The notes under the pieces are model-generated. The model had not been told where the DNA came from, made no database searches, and was given only the letters and a program-made list of their open reading frames with translations. The position numbers and the translations under genes were made by a program. Positions 56,501 to 64,000 of a stretch of DNA of 64,000 bases are shown piece after piece; the stretch's first letter is position 1, and each line of letters opens with the position of its first letter. This stretch comes from Podarcis raffonei (lineage: Eukaryota > Chordata > Lepidosauria > Squamata > Lacertidae): contig NC_070615.1 in NCBI RefSeq assembly GCF_027172205.1, forward strand, positions 45,182,501 to 45,246,500, read 5' to 3'.

Positions 56501-59500
56501 TTTTTTAAAAATGATGCGTACGTAAATCCAGGTCAAGCTGCCCAAAGTCATGTGCAAAAGTCCTTGTGGATTTTGATTAACTGAAGCGGTTCATTAGCAT
56601 CACATCATCCTTAGCATAAAACAAACACCATTTAAAAAAAATAAAAAATTAAGCTGCAGATAATCATTAAGGTAAGACTGGCTGATCAAACAAACAAACT
56701 TAAAACTGTGATAAAGGCCTGCCAGCTTAAATAAGTCTGAAAGTCAAAAGCGAGGGTACCTGCAAAATCTCTGCTGGAAGTGTGTTCCACACCATATAAT
56801 TGAAAAGGCTAAAAGCGCAGATGCCTCAAGCAGCTATTTGGATTTGGGCTAAGGACTTCTGTATGAATACACCCCCTCCTCTGCCACACAGGAGGGTGTA
56901 GATGCAGCTGTCCCCCCCCCCAAATAACTGGGGAAATTCTTGTCCAGGATCAGGTAGAGACAGTTCTTAATGTACAATCCAATGCCAACAACAGCGTACA
57001 CCCGGGCACTGTTACCCTAAAAGGAAGCTCTGAAAATTATGACTGGTCCTTTCCCAATCAAGGGAAAGGCGTATTGGAAGTCCCAGTGGAGTGTTCCAGT
57101 TTTCAAATGTTTTTTGGAAGCCGAACGTCCGGTGCAGCTGTCAGCTATTGTTTCCAGGGTGCCTGTACCAATCAGAAGCCAAGCCTTGGTTTTTGAACAT
57201 TTCGGAAGTCAAATGGACTTCCGGAACGGATTAGGTTAAAGAACCAAGGTACCATTGTATTTGGCAGTTTTGGTTTTGCTATTTATTTTGCGTTTTTGAG
57301 GCTTTTTCAGTTCATTTGTTTTTGTGACTATGTGGAACCCAGTTCAGCTGATTGTGTGACTGCAGAAATGGATAATAATAAATTAATTTTATTTATACCC
57401 CGCCCTCCCCGGCCACAGCTGGGCTCTGGGTGGCTAACACCAGTAAAATTACAATAAAAAACATAATGGGGGGGGGACCAATTTAAAATACAGGTTAAAA
57501 TGCAATTTAAAATGCAGCCTCATTTTAAAAGTAGCCCATAGATCAAAACCGTAAGGGGAGGGAAAACATAAGTGTCAGACTGAGTCCAAACCAAAGGCCA
57601 GGTGGAACAGCTCTATCTTGCAGGCCCTCCAAACAATGACTATCATCATTTTTATTTTACAGTACTTTTATCTACAATACTTTCTTATTTTATAGTACAG
57701 TACATCGATTATTTTCATTTTATGGATCAATCTGTTTTGTATTACTTTCTATGGGAAAGTGTGCCTTGGTTTTGGAATGCTTTGGTTTTGGAACGGATTA
57801 AGAACCAAGGTACCACTGTATATAATTCAAGGCATCTATATAGCATTCAGAATACATGCTCTCGTGCCTTTATCATCTCTGCAATATTCATGGACTCTTT
57901 ATCTGGCCTTCCAATTGGACACCCCATATTTGGAGTTGTTTACCTAAAACTCCCTTTATCTTATCAAGTTGTCAATCATCTTCCACTGGCTCTAGTCAGT
58001 CTCTAATTGACATGGTATCAGCCTATAAGCTCTGTTACTGGGGTCTAGGAGAGCTATGTGTCCTCTTTGCTTATTACTGATGGTGCTGCTTTAGTTAACT
58101 GAAAAGCGAAAGAATAAGAGGAACAGAAATACAGAGAAAGGTATAAAATGCCGAAAGGCACATTCTGAACTGGGCTACAGCACTTCCTTGTGCATTTTAG
58201 TGGGAAAGGGCCATAGTTCAGGGATAACAACTTTGCTTTGGGCAAATGAAAACACACCTCTTTAAGTGGAGATGTGCGTTTCCAGAACCGACCACATTCT
58301 TGTGACTGTAATGTGCTTTTAACTATTCTTAATTGCGTGGGACCTGATGGTGAAGGGCAGGGAATAAATTCAATTAATAATAATAATAGTAGTAGTAGTA
58401 ATGCCTACTAGAAATACTTGGTAGCCCCTGGATCAGACAGCAAAATAAAGCTTTGATTAAACAGTTTTAGTTAAGAAATAAAAATCATTTGTTACTCATT
58501 ATGAGCCTTCAGAACGGAACAGGCTAGAAACGGAGGGAACTGGCTGCATCCAGGACTAGAACTGGGCTGGCAGCCCTGATGCAAGGCTTAAGTTTGGTGG
58601 GAGATTCCCAACCCCAATTTACACAGCAACATCACTGCCACGTGCAGCATTACCTTTGGACTTGTCCAGCCCCAGGGGGGCTTGAAGTGAGCTATCAAAA
58701 CAAAAATAGCAGTAGTTACGCAAGGCTGAAATGAACAACTCAAAACTATCAAGACATTTCAGTCCCGGCATTTTTAAAAAAAAAATCAGTCCAAGAGCAC
58801 ACTTAGGATGACCAGAACAGCACAAGCCACACACCCAGAACAGTTTTCCATTCTCAACCCTGCTTTAATTTCATTATTTCAGCACATCTGCAGTGACTTC
58901 TCATACTCACCTTTTCCAATGCAATATGTCTTTTCTCTGAGCTTTTGTCGCAAACCTTTCTGGCTTCATCGGATTTCTTGATGCATTTGGAAAGGATGCC
59001 TTCATTAGTTTCTGAAATTCTCCTTTTCCTCGGAGCCCCATCTTTGAGGAGAGAGAAGGGATTCCCTAAGAAATCCGGAAAACATTGCTACTACCACTAC
59101 AACATTTATATACCACTTTTCTGTCCAAGGAGTACATGGTTCTCCCCCTCCCCATTTTATCCTCATAAAATGTAGGTTAAGCCGAGGGACAGCAACTGAC
59201 CCAAAGTGACCCAGTGAGCTTTAAAGTCTGGTCTCACAGGTCCTAATCGGACAATCTAACCACTATATCACATCAGCAATGCACTGCAACAGATTTTTGT
59301 GAAGCCGAATCAGTACTGCAGTAAGTTTTTCGCTCCAGTTTTTGAAGAAGTAGGCAACTTTTGCAGTAATTTATATTTTTAAAAATCAGCAATGCACTGC
59401 AACAGATTTTTGTGAAGCCGAATCAGTACTGCAATAAGTTTTTCGCTCTAGTTTTTGAAGAAGTAGGAAACTTTTGCAGTAAGTTATATTTTTAAAAATC

Positions 59501-61026
59501 CCATACAAGCCAAGAGCAAACACCTACCCACCCCCCTGAAAGCTTTGGAGCAGAGTTATGTAAGAAGGGTTCAAACTTTAAAGAAGGCTGCAGTTTTCTA
59601 GTTTCTGCAGAAATGAACGGGGCCTGAAATGGTACTGTGATCTCAGTCACGCCAACACTCTGAAGTTAAGCAACTGTGTCATTTCACTTGATTAAAATGA
59701 ACTGCAGTGTCTTCTGCAACCACCTCAAACTAGCATCACACTCACTCTTGGAAAGAGGCAACAGGAGGGAAATTTCGCAAGTGGCCACCATTTAGCAACA
59801 AAATCTGGTCTTCTAAAGCTTAAGCAACAATTTATTGAGCTATATTCCATGTGAATAGTGAGCACTGTGGACAAGAAGTGGTTATGGTGATACAAGGCAG
59901 CCTTCATGGTTTTCCCCACACTGATTTTTCCATAGCGCACACACCGTGATTCATAATGTATTGTCAGGTCAAAAACTGTGAAGCCAGTATCACAATATGG
60001 ACTTCAAGCCGGTTTTGGATGATATATCACCCAGCCCTACATCCGTAATGAGATAAGACATTACATTTAGTTACATTTACTCTACATTGCCCTGAGAGGA
60101 TACACTATCTTAATGATTGTAAAAACAATAATTTTAAAAAATGATTACCTGGCCGTACTGAAGAATTAGTATTTTTCTCAAGCAACTGGAATCTGTCGCC
60201 TTCCTGTTCCAATACTGGCATGGTTTGCTTAACAAGTGGTTCATCTTTTATTTCAGTTACCTTTTCTAAGGCAGGGATCTTGCGCATAGGAGAAGTCACT
60301 GAAAGCTCATGTTCCGATTGGCCAGAAAGCTGGGCAAGCGGCTCAGAGTTCAAGTGTACTTCCACCGGCTTATGCGATGAGGAACTGGGTTCTTTTTGAA
60401 GGTAATAATACAGTAGATCCTGTAAGGCTCCAGCATTCAGAAATTGCTCCAAATCAGAGTCTTCAGTGCAAACCTTGTAGGGAAGATCTTGGGATCCTTC
60501 ACGACGACTGTTATAAATACTGATTTCAGAATTAACAACTAAATTGGTTACAGGCTCCCTTAATGTTGGAGGGTGCAACAGAGTTTCTTTCGATTCTGGT
60601 TGAAGGTTAGGTTCTTTCAGAGAGTTCTGACTTAAGCCACTTGCTTCAGACCTTTTTAAGTGGACATGATTATTCACAATGGAGGTACCATTTGCCAATT
60701 TTTCTGCTCCTTGGACAGCCTTCATTTCAGAATTAACAACTAAATTGGATACGGGCTCCCTTAATGTTGAAGGGTGCAACAGAGTTTCTTTTGATTTTGG
60801 TTGAAGGTTAGGTTCTTTCAGAGAGTTCTGACTTAAGCCACTTGTTTCAGCCCTTTTTAAATGAACATGATTATACACAACGGAGGTACTATTTGCCATT
60901 TTTTCTGCTGCTTGGACAGCCTTCATTTCACGCAGCATCTTCACTTGCTTTCGGGCGCTTGGAGTCATCGTCTTTTTGGCACGCAAGGGCTTTTTGACAT
61001 CCATGTTTGGATTAATTTCTTGCACC
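43053..61026 (-). CDS. ATF7IP2: ATF7IP2 (MCAF2), SETDB1/MBD1 chromatin cofactor
   Basis: ATF7IP-family proteins partner the H3K9 methyltransferase SETDB1 and, through a C-terminal fibronectin III domain, MBD1. ATF7IP2 is linked to germline and meiotic heterochromatin. The recognition rests on two ends. The N-terminal exon (start at 61004) has an LRAKKTM...RKQVKML motif. The last exon encodes a fibronectin III domain with IKAMPLPMGCSLAQ and YFTIQSKDIYGRYGPF. Well-supported exons in transcript order: 61026-60149, 59041-58911, 56216-56085, 55071-55000, 54014-53875, 50067-50019, 47885-47836 and 43454-43053. Candidate exons 53633-53566, 52830-52753 and 51423-51356 are needed to restore phase. Predicted length is about 650 residues, close to the human protein. 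The coding start, after an in-exon acceptor, is the first ATG in frame. No upstream non-coding exon was found, and the gene may begin beyond the window. Confidence 0.92.
43589..43656. repeat. Inverted repeat with 25-bp arms
   Basis: The left arm (contains GCAGACCCACTGAAATTAAT) and right arm (ATTAATTTCAGTGGGTCTAC) are close complements around GTCATGACTAAAGTG. A short palindromic MITE in the last ATF7IP2 intron; GAAATCAATGGG-type repeats of this sort are common in reptiles. Confidence 0.75.
45013..45141. mobile_element. Foldback MITE, ACAACTCCCAT family
   Basis: Arms TTTCCCAAACTTAGGTCTCC and complement, centre CTAGCTAGCAGGACCAGTGG. A weaker relative lies just left, about 44884-45000. Confidence 0.8.
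46090..46430. mobile_element. SINE fragments (forward tail, reverse head)
   Basis: GGATGCTGGACTAGACGGGT and CCTTATGTTCTGAAG (46180-46215) are a SINE-like tail. 46350-46430, with GAGATGCCAGCGACTGAACC and GATGCTCTGCCAC, is the reverse head of the tRNA-derived SINE. Confidence 0.55.
46472..46694 (-). mobile_element. TA-flanked MITE, family A, reverse
   Basis: ACAGTGGTACCTCGGGTTAA to AACCCAGGGTACCACTGTA with TA-type flanks. Slightly shortened interior. Confidence 0.88.
47040..47545 (+). mobile_element. L2-like LINE 3' end with (ATT)n tail
   Basis: Encodes RARAFSAVAPIWWNALSQET, FRRACKTELFHQAF, then GTTAGCCACCCTGAGCCCGG, GGGCGGGATATAAATAAAG and about 20 ATT units. It lies 290 bp from the 50-bp ATF7IP2 exon. 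Confidence 0.88.
47836..47885 (-). CDS. ATF7IP2: ATF7IP2 short linker exon
   Basis: A 50-bp exon, phase 1 to phase 0, exactly as the flanking exons require. Acceptor CACCCGTAG (AG at 47887-47886), donor ATGAG followed by GTAGCT at 47835. It encodes ESLVLNHPQPVLQTSNE. A TACTAAG branch-point-like sequence lies about 20 bases upstream, inside what looks like antisense L1 sequence. Confidence 0.6.
47906..48515 (+). mobile_element. L1 LINE 3' end split by a MITE
   Basis: Encodes LVAQYWKEEGVPSKEDWQIK and LMEYAEMAKLT, then the ORF2 end and an AT-rich 3' UTR ending AATCAATAAAATGTTATA. The MITE at 48060 interrupts it. Its left edge is within 20 bp of an ATF7IP2 splice acceptor. Confidence 0.82.
48060..48270 (+). 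mobile_element. TA-flanked MITE, family A, inside L1
   Basis: ACAGTGGTAGCTCGGGTTAC to CCAGAGGTACCACTGTA. Part of the interior (the second AGGTTAAGAACAG block) is missing compared with other copies. Confidence 0.87.
48894..49248 (-). mobile_element. Sauria SINE, distinct subfamily
   Basis: Has the TACCCCTGCCCGTTCGGGCC tail and GACACTTCTGGGTCACGTGG body, unlike the TCCCTTTACC-tailed copies elsewhere in the window. Head CGGCGGTTCAAATCCCCGCG is intact. Confidence 0.93.
49341..49691 (-). mobile_element. Sauria SINE
   Basis: The common subfamily of this window (AAAGGGACCCCTGACCGCTA tail). Its head end is a little damaged (GTTTAGACCACAGCGTCACC). Same orientation as, and 92 bp from, the preceding SINE. 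Confidence 0.92.
50019..50067 (-). CDS. ATF7IP2: ATF7IP2 exon with SUMO-interaction-like motif
   Basis: A 49-bp exon, phase 0 to phase 1, with acceptor TTAATTGCAG (AG at 50069-50068) and donor AAAG followed by GTGAGG at 50018. It encodes NPLFIDLTDEGDDSNK. FIDLTDE followed by acidic residues is a classic SUMO-interacting motif, and ATF7IP-family proteins are known to bind SUMO through a motif of this kind. Confidence 0.85.
50095..50345 (+). mobile_element. Lizard SINE-like interspersed repeat
   Basis: CATAAGAACCTCAGCAGAGA, CCTAGTCCAGCATACTGTTC, GCAGGGCCTGAGCACAAATG and CAGTATTCAGAACATTGCTG. The same blocks occur in part at 24325 and near 30100. Family name not assigned. Confidence 0.6.
50356..50826 (-). 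mobile_element. Tigger-like element, family B, reverse
   Basis: ACAGTGGCACCTTGGTTCTC to GAGAACCAAGGTACCACTGT. The interior is the reverse of the 17044 copy (ATAAAATGAAAGCAATAAAC, CTAGGTTCCACACGGTCAC). Confidence 0.85.
51356..51423 (-). CDS. ATF7IP2: ATF7IP2 possible exon (weak acceptor)
   Basis: A 68-bp open segment, phase 1 to phase 0, ending at donor GCAAG followed by GTAAAT at 51355. It would encode VCPVILNLGTPLRDGT and RILLCK. The acceptor is poor; an AG nine bases further in gives the same phase. A phase 1 to 0 exon is required before the next one, and this is the best I found, but the hydrophobic product is unlike the linkers around it. Confidence 0.3.
51645..51825 (+). mobile_element. 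CR1 LINE 3' end
   Basis: GCCAAACCAATGGTTTTGAA, TACAAGAAAGGAGATTCTGA and CTAGATGACCCTTGGGGTCT, with an internal deletion removing the lysine-rich block. Confidence 0.85.
51930..52154 (+). other. Unassigned open segment
   Basis: The + strand frame reads LQELLQAYKEYLLPTQNVSK and RQTQQRRKRRQSLLLSNKDL before being cut by a SINE at 52165. Protein-like composition, but no family is recognised and no splice partner was found. It could be a relic of an old retrocopy or a chance frame within an ATF7IP2 intron. Confidence 0.2.
52165..52469 (-). mobile_element. Sauria SINE with 10-bp target duplication
   Basis: TTTGGGTTTA at 52155-52164 and 52470-52479. The tail is shorter than in other copies, ending at GGTCCAGTCATGGCTGAC. 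Confidence 0.93.
52753..52830 (-). CDS. ATF7IP2: ATF7IP2 possible exon
   Basis: A 78-bp open segment, phase 1 to phase 1, with AG at 52832-52831 behind a pyrimidine-rich tract and donor GGAGG followed by GTGAGA at 52752. It would encode GNNKSDVLAFPIGNLPQTVS and HAHEME. Phase, composition and splice signals fit, but no family motif confirms it. Confidence 0.4.
53566..53633 (-). CDS. ATF7IP2: ATF7IP2 probable exon (SSEDII segment)
   Basis: A 68-bp exon with a very good acceptor (CATTCTTTTTTTTAATCAG, AG at 53635-53634) and donor ACAG followed by GTACAT at 53565. It is entered in phase 2, as the preceding exon demands, and left in phase 1. It reads SSEDIICLSWGKK...VNPT. The SSED and NPT ends resemble what I recall of the human protein at this position; this is memory, not an alignment. 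Confidence 0.6.
53875..54014 (-). CDS. ATF7IP2: ATF7IP2 exon, Pro/Ser/Asn-rich linker
   Basis: A 140-bp exon with acceptor CTTCCCAG (AG at 54016-54015) and donor GAAAG followed by GTAAGT at 53874. It is entered in phase 0 and left in phase 2. It encodes a linker rich in Pro, Ser and Asn (IINCPSPQHSNANSMPAPSK). It is open throughout on the coding strand, and both splice sites are strong. Confidence 0.8.
54760..54980 (+). mobile_element. TA-flanked MITE, family A
   Basis: ACAGTGGTACCTCGGGTTAC to AACCCGAGGTACCACTGTA. It lies 19 bp from the donor end of the ATF7IP2 exon 55000-55071. Confidence 0.9.
55000..55071 (-). CDS. ATF7IP2: ATF7IP2 exon, coiled-coil region part 2
   Basis: A 72-bp exon, phase 0 to phase 0, with acceptor CTTTCTCTTTCTCTTGCAG ending at 55072 and donor AAAA followed by GTAAGC at 54999. 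It encodes KKISRLDRRIDAVITSQK, which continues the amphipathic helix of the previous exon. Confidence 0.82.
56085..56216 (-). CDS. ATF7IP2: ATF7IP2 exon, coiled-coil region part 1
   Basis: A 132-bp exon, phase 0 to phase 0, with acceptor ATTGTAG (AG at 56218-56217) and donor GTA followed by GTAAGG at 56084. It encodes heptad-like SMKTLDHRLELLKQRIDH, then CLRKHEAIAIKIV. In ATF7IP-family proteins a segment of this kind lies in the SETDB1-binding region. Confidence 0.85.
57091..57820. mobile_element. Tigger-like family B pieces split by a LINE
   Basis: 57091-57260 is one right-hand piece (CCGGAACGGATTAGGTTAAA). 57261-57370 and 57636-57820 are another (GTGGAACCCAGTTCAGCTG; TTTTATGGATCAATCTG), ended by ACCAAGGTACCACTGTA and interrupted by the LINE tail at 57371. 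Confidence 0.75.
57371..57635 (-). mobile_element. L2-like LINE 3' end, reverse
   Basis: TTTATTTATACCCCGCCCTC and GGCTCTGGGTGGCTAACACC at the left are the reversed tail. The right part (GGAACAGCTCTATCTTGCAG) reverses the FRRACKTELF-type codons. Confidence 0.82.
58911..59041 (-). CDS. ATF7IP2: ATF7IP2 exon, basic KRR segment
   Basis: A 131-bp exon with acceptor CTCAAAG (AG at 59043-59042) and donor AAAAG followed by GTGAGT at 58910. It is entered in phase 1 and left in phase 0. It encodes DGAPRKRRISETNEGI followed by a Lys/Glu-rich stretch. The APRKRR run is a plausible nuclear localisation signal. Confidence 0.85.
59085..59272 (-). mobile_element. MIR/CORE-SINE-like element, reverse
   Basis: Reverse blocks: TTTATATACCACTTTTCTGT (tail), AAAATGTAGGTTAAGCCGAG, CAACTGACCCAAAGTGACCC and CAATCTAACCACTATATCAC (head). 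Confidence 0.75.
59273..59498. repeat. 113-bp tandem duplication in an ATF7IP2 intron
   Basis: Units 59273-59385 and 59386-59498 differ at only a few positions (for example CAGTAAGTTTTTCGCTCC versus CAATAAGTTTTTCGCTCT). The duplication lies about 230 bp upstream of the exon 58911-59041. Confidence 0.93.
60149..61026 (-). CDS. ATF7IP2: ATF7IP2 large N-terminal exon with internal tandem repeat
   Basis: The acceptor is TGTTTTAG (AG at 61028-61027), the ATG is at 61004-61002 and the donor is CCAG followed by GTAATC at 60148. It codes for 285 residues and leaves in phase 1. It begins MDVKKPLRAKKTMTPSARKQ, a basic, family-typical start. The middle holds two adjacent copies of a 67-residue unit that starts MKAVQ and ends NLVVNSE; the copies differ at about ten residues. 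The rest is low-complexity, Ser/Glu-rich and probably disordered. The open frame runs on past the donor but loses resemblance to the family there. Confidence 0.93.
60525..60929 (-). repeat. ATF7IP2: In-frame tandem duplication, 201-bp unit, in ATF7IP2
   Basis: The DNA around TTTCAGAATTAACAACT recurs at 60524 and 60725, and the TTCATTTCA block recurs at 60721 and 60922, both offset by exactly 201 bp (67 codons). Unit 1 runs about 60930-60730 and unit 2 about 60729-60529 on the - strand. Conserved blocks are NHVHLKR, SGLSQNSLKEPNLQP, SKETLLHP and TLREPV. About 57 of 67 residues are identical. Confidence 0.93.
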
Positions 61027-61194
61027 CTAAAACACAATAATTACATCTTATGAGTCGAGATCAAACATTATTTTCCTTAAGATGCTAATTAAAGTTTGAA
61101 TCAGGTAACCTACATATAATTTAAACCTACACCAGATTTAAATGCAGTCAGTTCAATATATCAGAGGCCTGTGTGCACACCACACACTATTATT

Positions 61195-61640
61195 AATCAC
61201 AGAACTGTAGAGTTGCAAGCGACTCCAAGGGTCATCTAATACAACCCCTTGAAATGCAGGCATCTCGGCTAAAGCATTCATGACAAATGGCCAGCCAACC
61301 TCTGCTTAAAAACCTCCAAGGAAGCAGAGTCTGCAACTTCCCAAGTCCGTTCCACTGTCGAAAAGCTCTTACTGTCAAAAAGTTCTTCCTGATGTTTAGC
61401 TGGAATCTCCTTTCTTGTAACTTGAAGCCATTATTACGGGTCCTACTCTCCGAAGCAGGAGAAAACAAGCTTGCTCCAATGTTTCATTCAACAGCCTTTT
61501 TGATATTTGAAGATGGCTATCATATCTCCTCAGTCTCCTCTTTCCCAGGCTAAACATACCCAAATTCCCCTCAACCGTTCCTTGTAAGGCTTGCTATCCA
61601 GACCCTTGATCATCTTGGTTGCCCTTGTAAGAATTGGGTA
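61195..61640 (-). mobile_element. CR1 LINE 3' end, longest copy
   Basis: Runs from the terminal AACTGTAGAGTTGCAAGCGA through the AAAAGCTCTTACTGTCAAAA and GTTTAGCTGGAATCTCC blocks into reversed ORF2 sequence (GAAGATGGCTATCATATCTC, CAACCGTTCCTTGTAAGGC). It ends near the TTGATCATCTTGGTTGCCC block, the reverse of the [10 protein letters not shown]-coding part. Confidence 0.9.
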
Positions 61641-61910
61641 CTTTTGTGGTTTATGTGAAAATGAAATATCCTCATTTCTCACACCATCCTCCACAAGTGT
61701 TTCAGCTCATCAATATGCTTCTTAAAACCAAGGTGCCCATAACTGGAAACTTGCCATTACATCTGAACCCAGGCTCATGTTAGTTTCCTCAAACCATGAG
61801 CAGCATGCCAAGAACAAACCATGGTTACCACTTATGCTTTAACTTGCCTTTTTGGACATTTATCTTGGTTGTTTGTTTTTTTAAATCTGGAGCTTTGATG
61901 GATGTTTATA

Positions 61911-62138
61911 CAGTGGTACCTCCGTTTCCGAACTTAATTCGTTCCAGAAGTCCATTCTTACACCGAAAGTGTTCTTAAACTGAGGCGTGCTTTCCCCAAT
62001 GAGGCCTCCCACCAGCGGTCGGCTTCTGTCTTCCGGGGCAAAGTTCGCTAGCCAGAACACCTACTTCTGGTCTTGTGGAGTGCGTTGCCTGAATTGTTCA
62101 TTAACAGGACTGTTTTTAGACCGAGGTACCACTGTATA
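61911..62138. mobile_element. Tigger-like TA-flanked MITE
   Basis: ACAGTGGTACCTCCGTTTCC to TAGACCGAGGTACCACTGTA, with TA on both sides. The interior ATGAGGCCTCCCACCAGCGG links it loosely to family A in reverse. Confidence 0.82.
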
Positions 62139-63105
62139 TACGGAATTAATACTATGTTTTGCAGGTGTTCCTTGTTGGTTACTTGTGGGAGTCACTTGGT
62201 AGTTCACCACACCTCAGAGCATGCAGAGCCCCAGCAGAGTCTTCAGAGATATCCTCCTGCAAAACAGCTTCTTCCAGAATCCCCAGTTAAGGGGAAAGCT
62301 CCTCTCCGATGCAGTTCAAAGTAACAAAATGTTTCTTGTCTCCGACACAAGACAAATCTAAACACTACTGCCTACTATAAACAGTTCTTCTGGTCTCTGA
62401 AGATACATATATATACAGAGATCAACTAACACCGTCACCATGCTAGCTAATGCTGCTATGCAAAATCCCGACATGCAAACAGGACATCACGAAAGCAGTG
62501 CCCTTGAAATTATTAGATCTGTCTCTATTTTTCCTGAAACAATGGGAGGATGAATGACTCAGCAAGTCATACACTCAACCCTGCTGGTGTTGCTATGGTA
62601 ACTCAGTGCACCTGGCACCTTATCTCTGAACATCCAGACTTTTTTTGGGGGGGTGCTCCTCAAGACATAAGCCCAAGCACTGTGTAATTTAACCCACTGT
62701 TTGCATTACACCAACATTCCTATTATGTCTCTTTTATAGAAATCCCCTGAAGGTAGCCTTTTGGCTGAAACACATTGGTCTGCTAGGAAAAACTAAGTCA
62801 CCATTAAGTTACCAGCACCTTGAGAAGTGGACTCCCTTATTTGGCAATTCATTTGGTGGCTTCTGTGTTTTGTATGTTAATATTGACTTCAGCTTGTGGG
62901 TTGAACAGACCAAGTAATTGGGAATGGGAATTCAGACCACACGAAAGAGAATTGATGCAACTCTACAAGAAGGCATCTGGAGAGGGCACAAATCCCTCTC
63001 TACCCATAAATCCACTTTGCCAACAATTCCCCAACTGAGTGCCTGTCCGATGTTGTTGGATTACAACTCCCACCGTGCTCTTAGCCAATGCTTGGGCTAA
63101 CGTCT
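62139..63105. other. Unassigned DNA upstream of ATF7IP2 coding start
   Basis: No exon or clear repeat apart from a half-copy of the ACAACTCCCA foldback family near 63040-63100. A 5' UTR exon of ATF7IP2 could lie here or beyond the window; none was recognised. Confidence 0.35.
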
Positions 63106-63700
63106 TGTCGAAGGCAAGGGGGTTCTTTTTCTTCAGGGGTTCAAAAGCAAACGCAAGACACACAAGTGGTGAGAAAGTCTAAGGTTTATTAAACAGCAGG
63201 CAACCTATACAGAAGTACAACATCATACCCAGAGAACAGATGGCACCCGCTTCGATTCAGCTTCCAGGAGCTCCAGAGACAACAGCCAAGAGAAAGACCC
63301 CAGTCTAGCCAATCCAACAGCATTGCTGTTCCTGGTTTGTGTTGAGGCTCAAATTCTGGGTCAAATTCTAGAGGTTTATATGCATTAGGCGCAATTGCAA
63401 AATCCAATTGTCAAATTAATCACACCAGACATTAAGATCCCATGGTTCGGGCTGCGTGCCTAAAATGCATTTAATCCTGGAGTCCTCCCAATATATTACA
63501 GCCGCGTTATCTCTAAACAAGGGAGGCCCATGCCTCTGGCATGCAAGCTCGGCAGCTATGAGGGGCTTCCGTTAGGATTCAGGTCGGGCAAATATAAGCA
63601 GCTATCAGGCCTGAGAGAGAAAGAGGGGTTGTCTGTTTTTCTAACAGCCTTCATTTAACAGTGATATGAAGGATTAATAGAGCCAGGCCATATACACTTC
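63106..63700 (-). mobile_element. Possible solo LTR, reverse
   Basis: On the - strand a TATA-like CTTATATTTGCC (near 63590) is followed far downstream by AATAAA (near 63190), a C/T-rich end and a CA terminus at 63106. This order fits an LTR. The opposite end and a target duplication were not found, so the call is tentative. Confidence 0.35.
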
Positions 63701-63836
63701 TTCGAATTACAATCTATCTTCCGATATGCTGATGGAAGTCCCAAAACATGTAGGACACTAGGCTGCCCAACCCCTCCTGTACACTCTCCTAGAGGCCTTC
63801 ACCATTAAGTAAAACAAACAAACAAACAAACAACAA

Positions 63837-63838
63837 AG

Positions 63839-63881
<43 letters not shown>

Positions 63882-64000
63882 TTTATTTATATCCCGCCCT
63901 CCCCAGCCGAAGCCGGGCTCAGGGCGGCTAACAACAATCAAATAATAAATGTTCACCACAACCAGGATAATTCTCAAACAATTCTGGCTCTCTGGTGGTG
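63837..64000 (-). mobile_element. L2-like LINE 3' end, reverse, cut by the window edge
   Basis: (AAT)n tail, then TTTATTTATATCCCGCCCTC, GCCGGGCTCAGGGCGGCTAA and ACAACAATCAAATAATAA, the reversed terminal sequence of this family. Confidence 0.85.

Noticed and set aside
60105-60148. Extension of the ATF7IP2 N-terminal frame past 60149
   Set aside because: A consensus donor stands at 60148 and the extension has no family resemblance. The next exon continues in phase from the donor.
1-64000. CRISPR arrays, operons, rRNA genes or a novel multi-gene system
   Set aside because: All direct repeats seen are transposon families, microsatellites or single duplications. There are no regularly spaced repeats, no prokaryote-type gene clusters and only two recognisable host genes.

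Overview
The window is nuclear DNA from a vertebrate, most likely a squamate reptile (lizard). It holds two spliced genes in a dense background of interspersed repeats. The strongest lineage clue is at least seven copies of the Sauria SINE, whose tRNA-like head, linker and pyrimidine-rich tail are all recognisable. They sit among short 3' ends of CR1, L2-like and L1 LINEs, hAT-type elements with 8-bp target duplications, and many TA-flanked palindromic MITEs. No rRNA, functional tRNA, CRISPR or prokaryote-type gene was seen.

Layout. 1-10,240 is intergenic repeat-rich DNA containing a solo LTR, hAT copies, a Sauria SINE and one unassigned exon-like reading frame. About 10,240-10,405 is a GC-rich block ending in a good splice donor, my candidate for the untranslated first exon and promoter area of EMP2. 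Its large first intron (to about 33,149) is almost wholly mobile-element debris, with several multi-level nests. The four coding exons of EMP2 lie on the + strand at 33,176-33,253, 34,248-34,338, 37,443-37,589 and 38,040-38,227. They join without phase conflict into a 167-residue tetraspan protein. A roughly 3.2-kb 3' UTR ends near an AATAAA at 41,444.

From 43,053 to 61,026 the - strand carries ATF7IP2 (MCAF2), a SETDB1/MBD1-associated chromatin cofactor, running towards EMP2. I place a large N-terminal exon, coiled-coil-region exons, a short exon with a SUMO-interaction-like motif, a 50-bp exon and the terminal fibronectin type III exon. Three further small exons fit the reading phase with decreasing certainty. 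The N-terminal exon contains an in-frame 201-bp tandem duplication (67 residues). No 5' UTR exon or promoter for this gene was found, so its upstream end may lie beyond 64,000.

The convergent EMP2/ATF7IP2 pair matches the order and orientation I recall from mammalian chromosome 16p13. The two proteins are not known to work together: EMP2 is a plasma-membrane tetraspan protein and ATF7IP2 acts in nuclear heterochromatin. All calls come from reading the sequence; no search or alignment program was run. Repeat edges are good to a few bases where target duplications are given and to tens of bases elsewhere.
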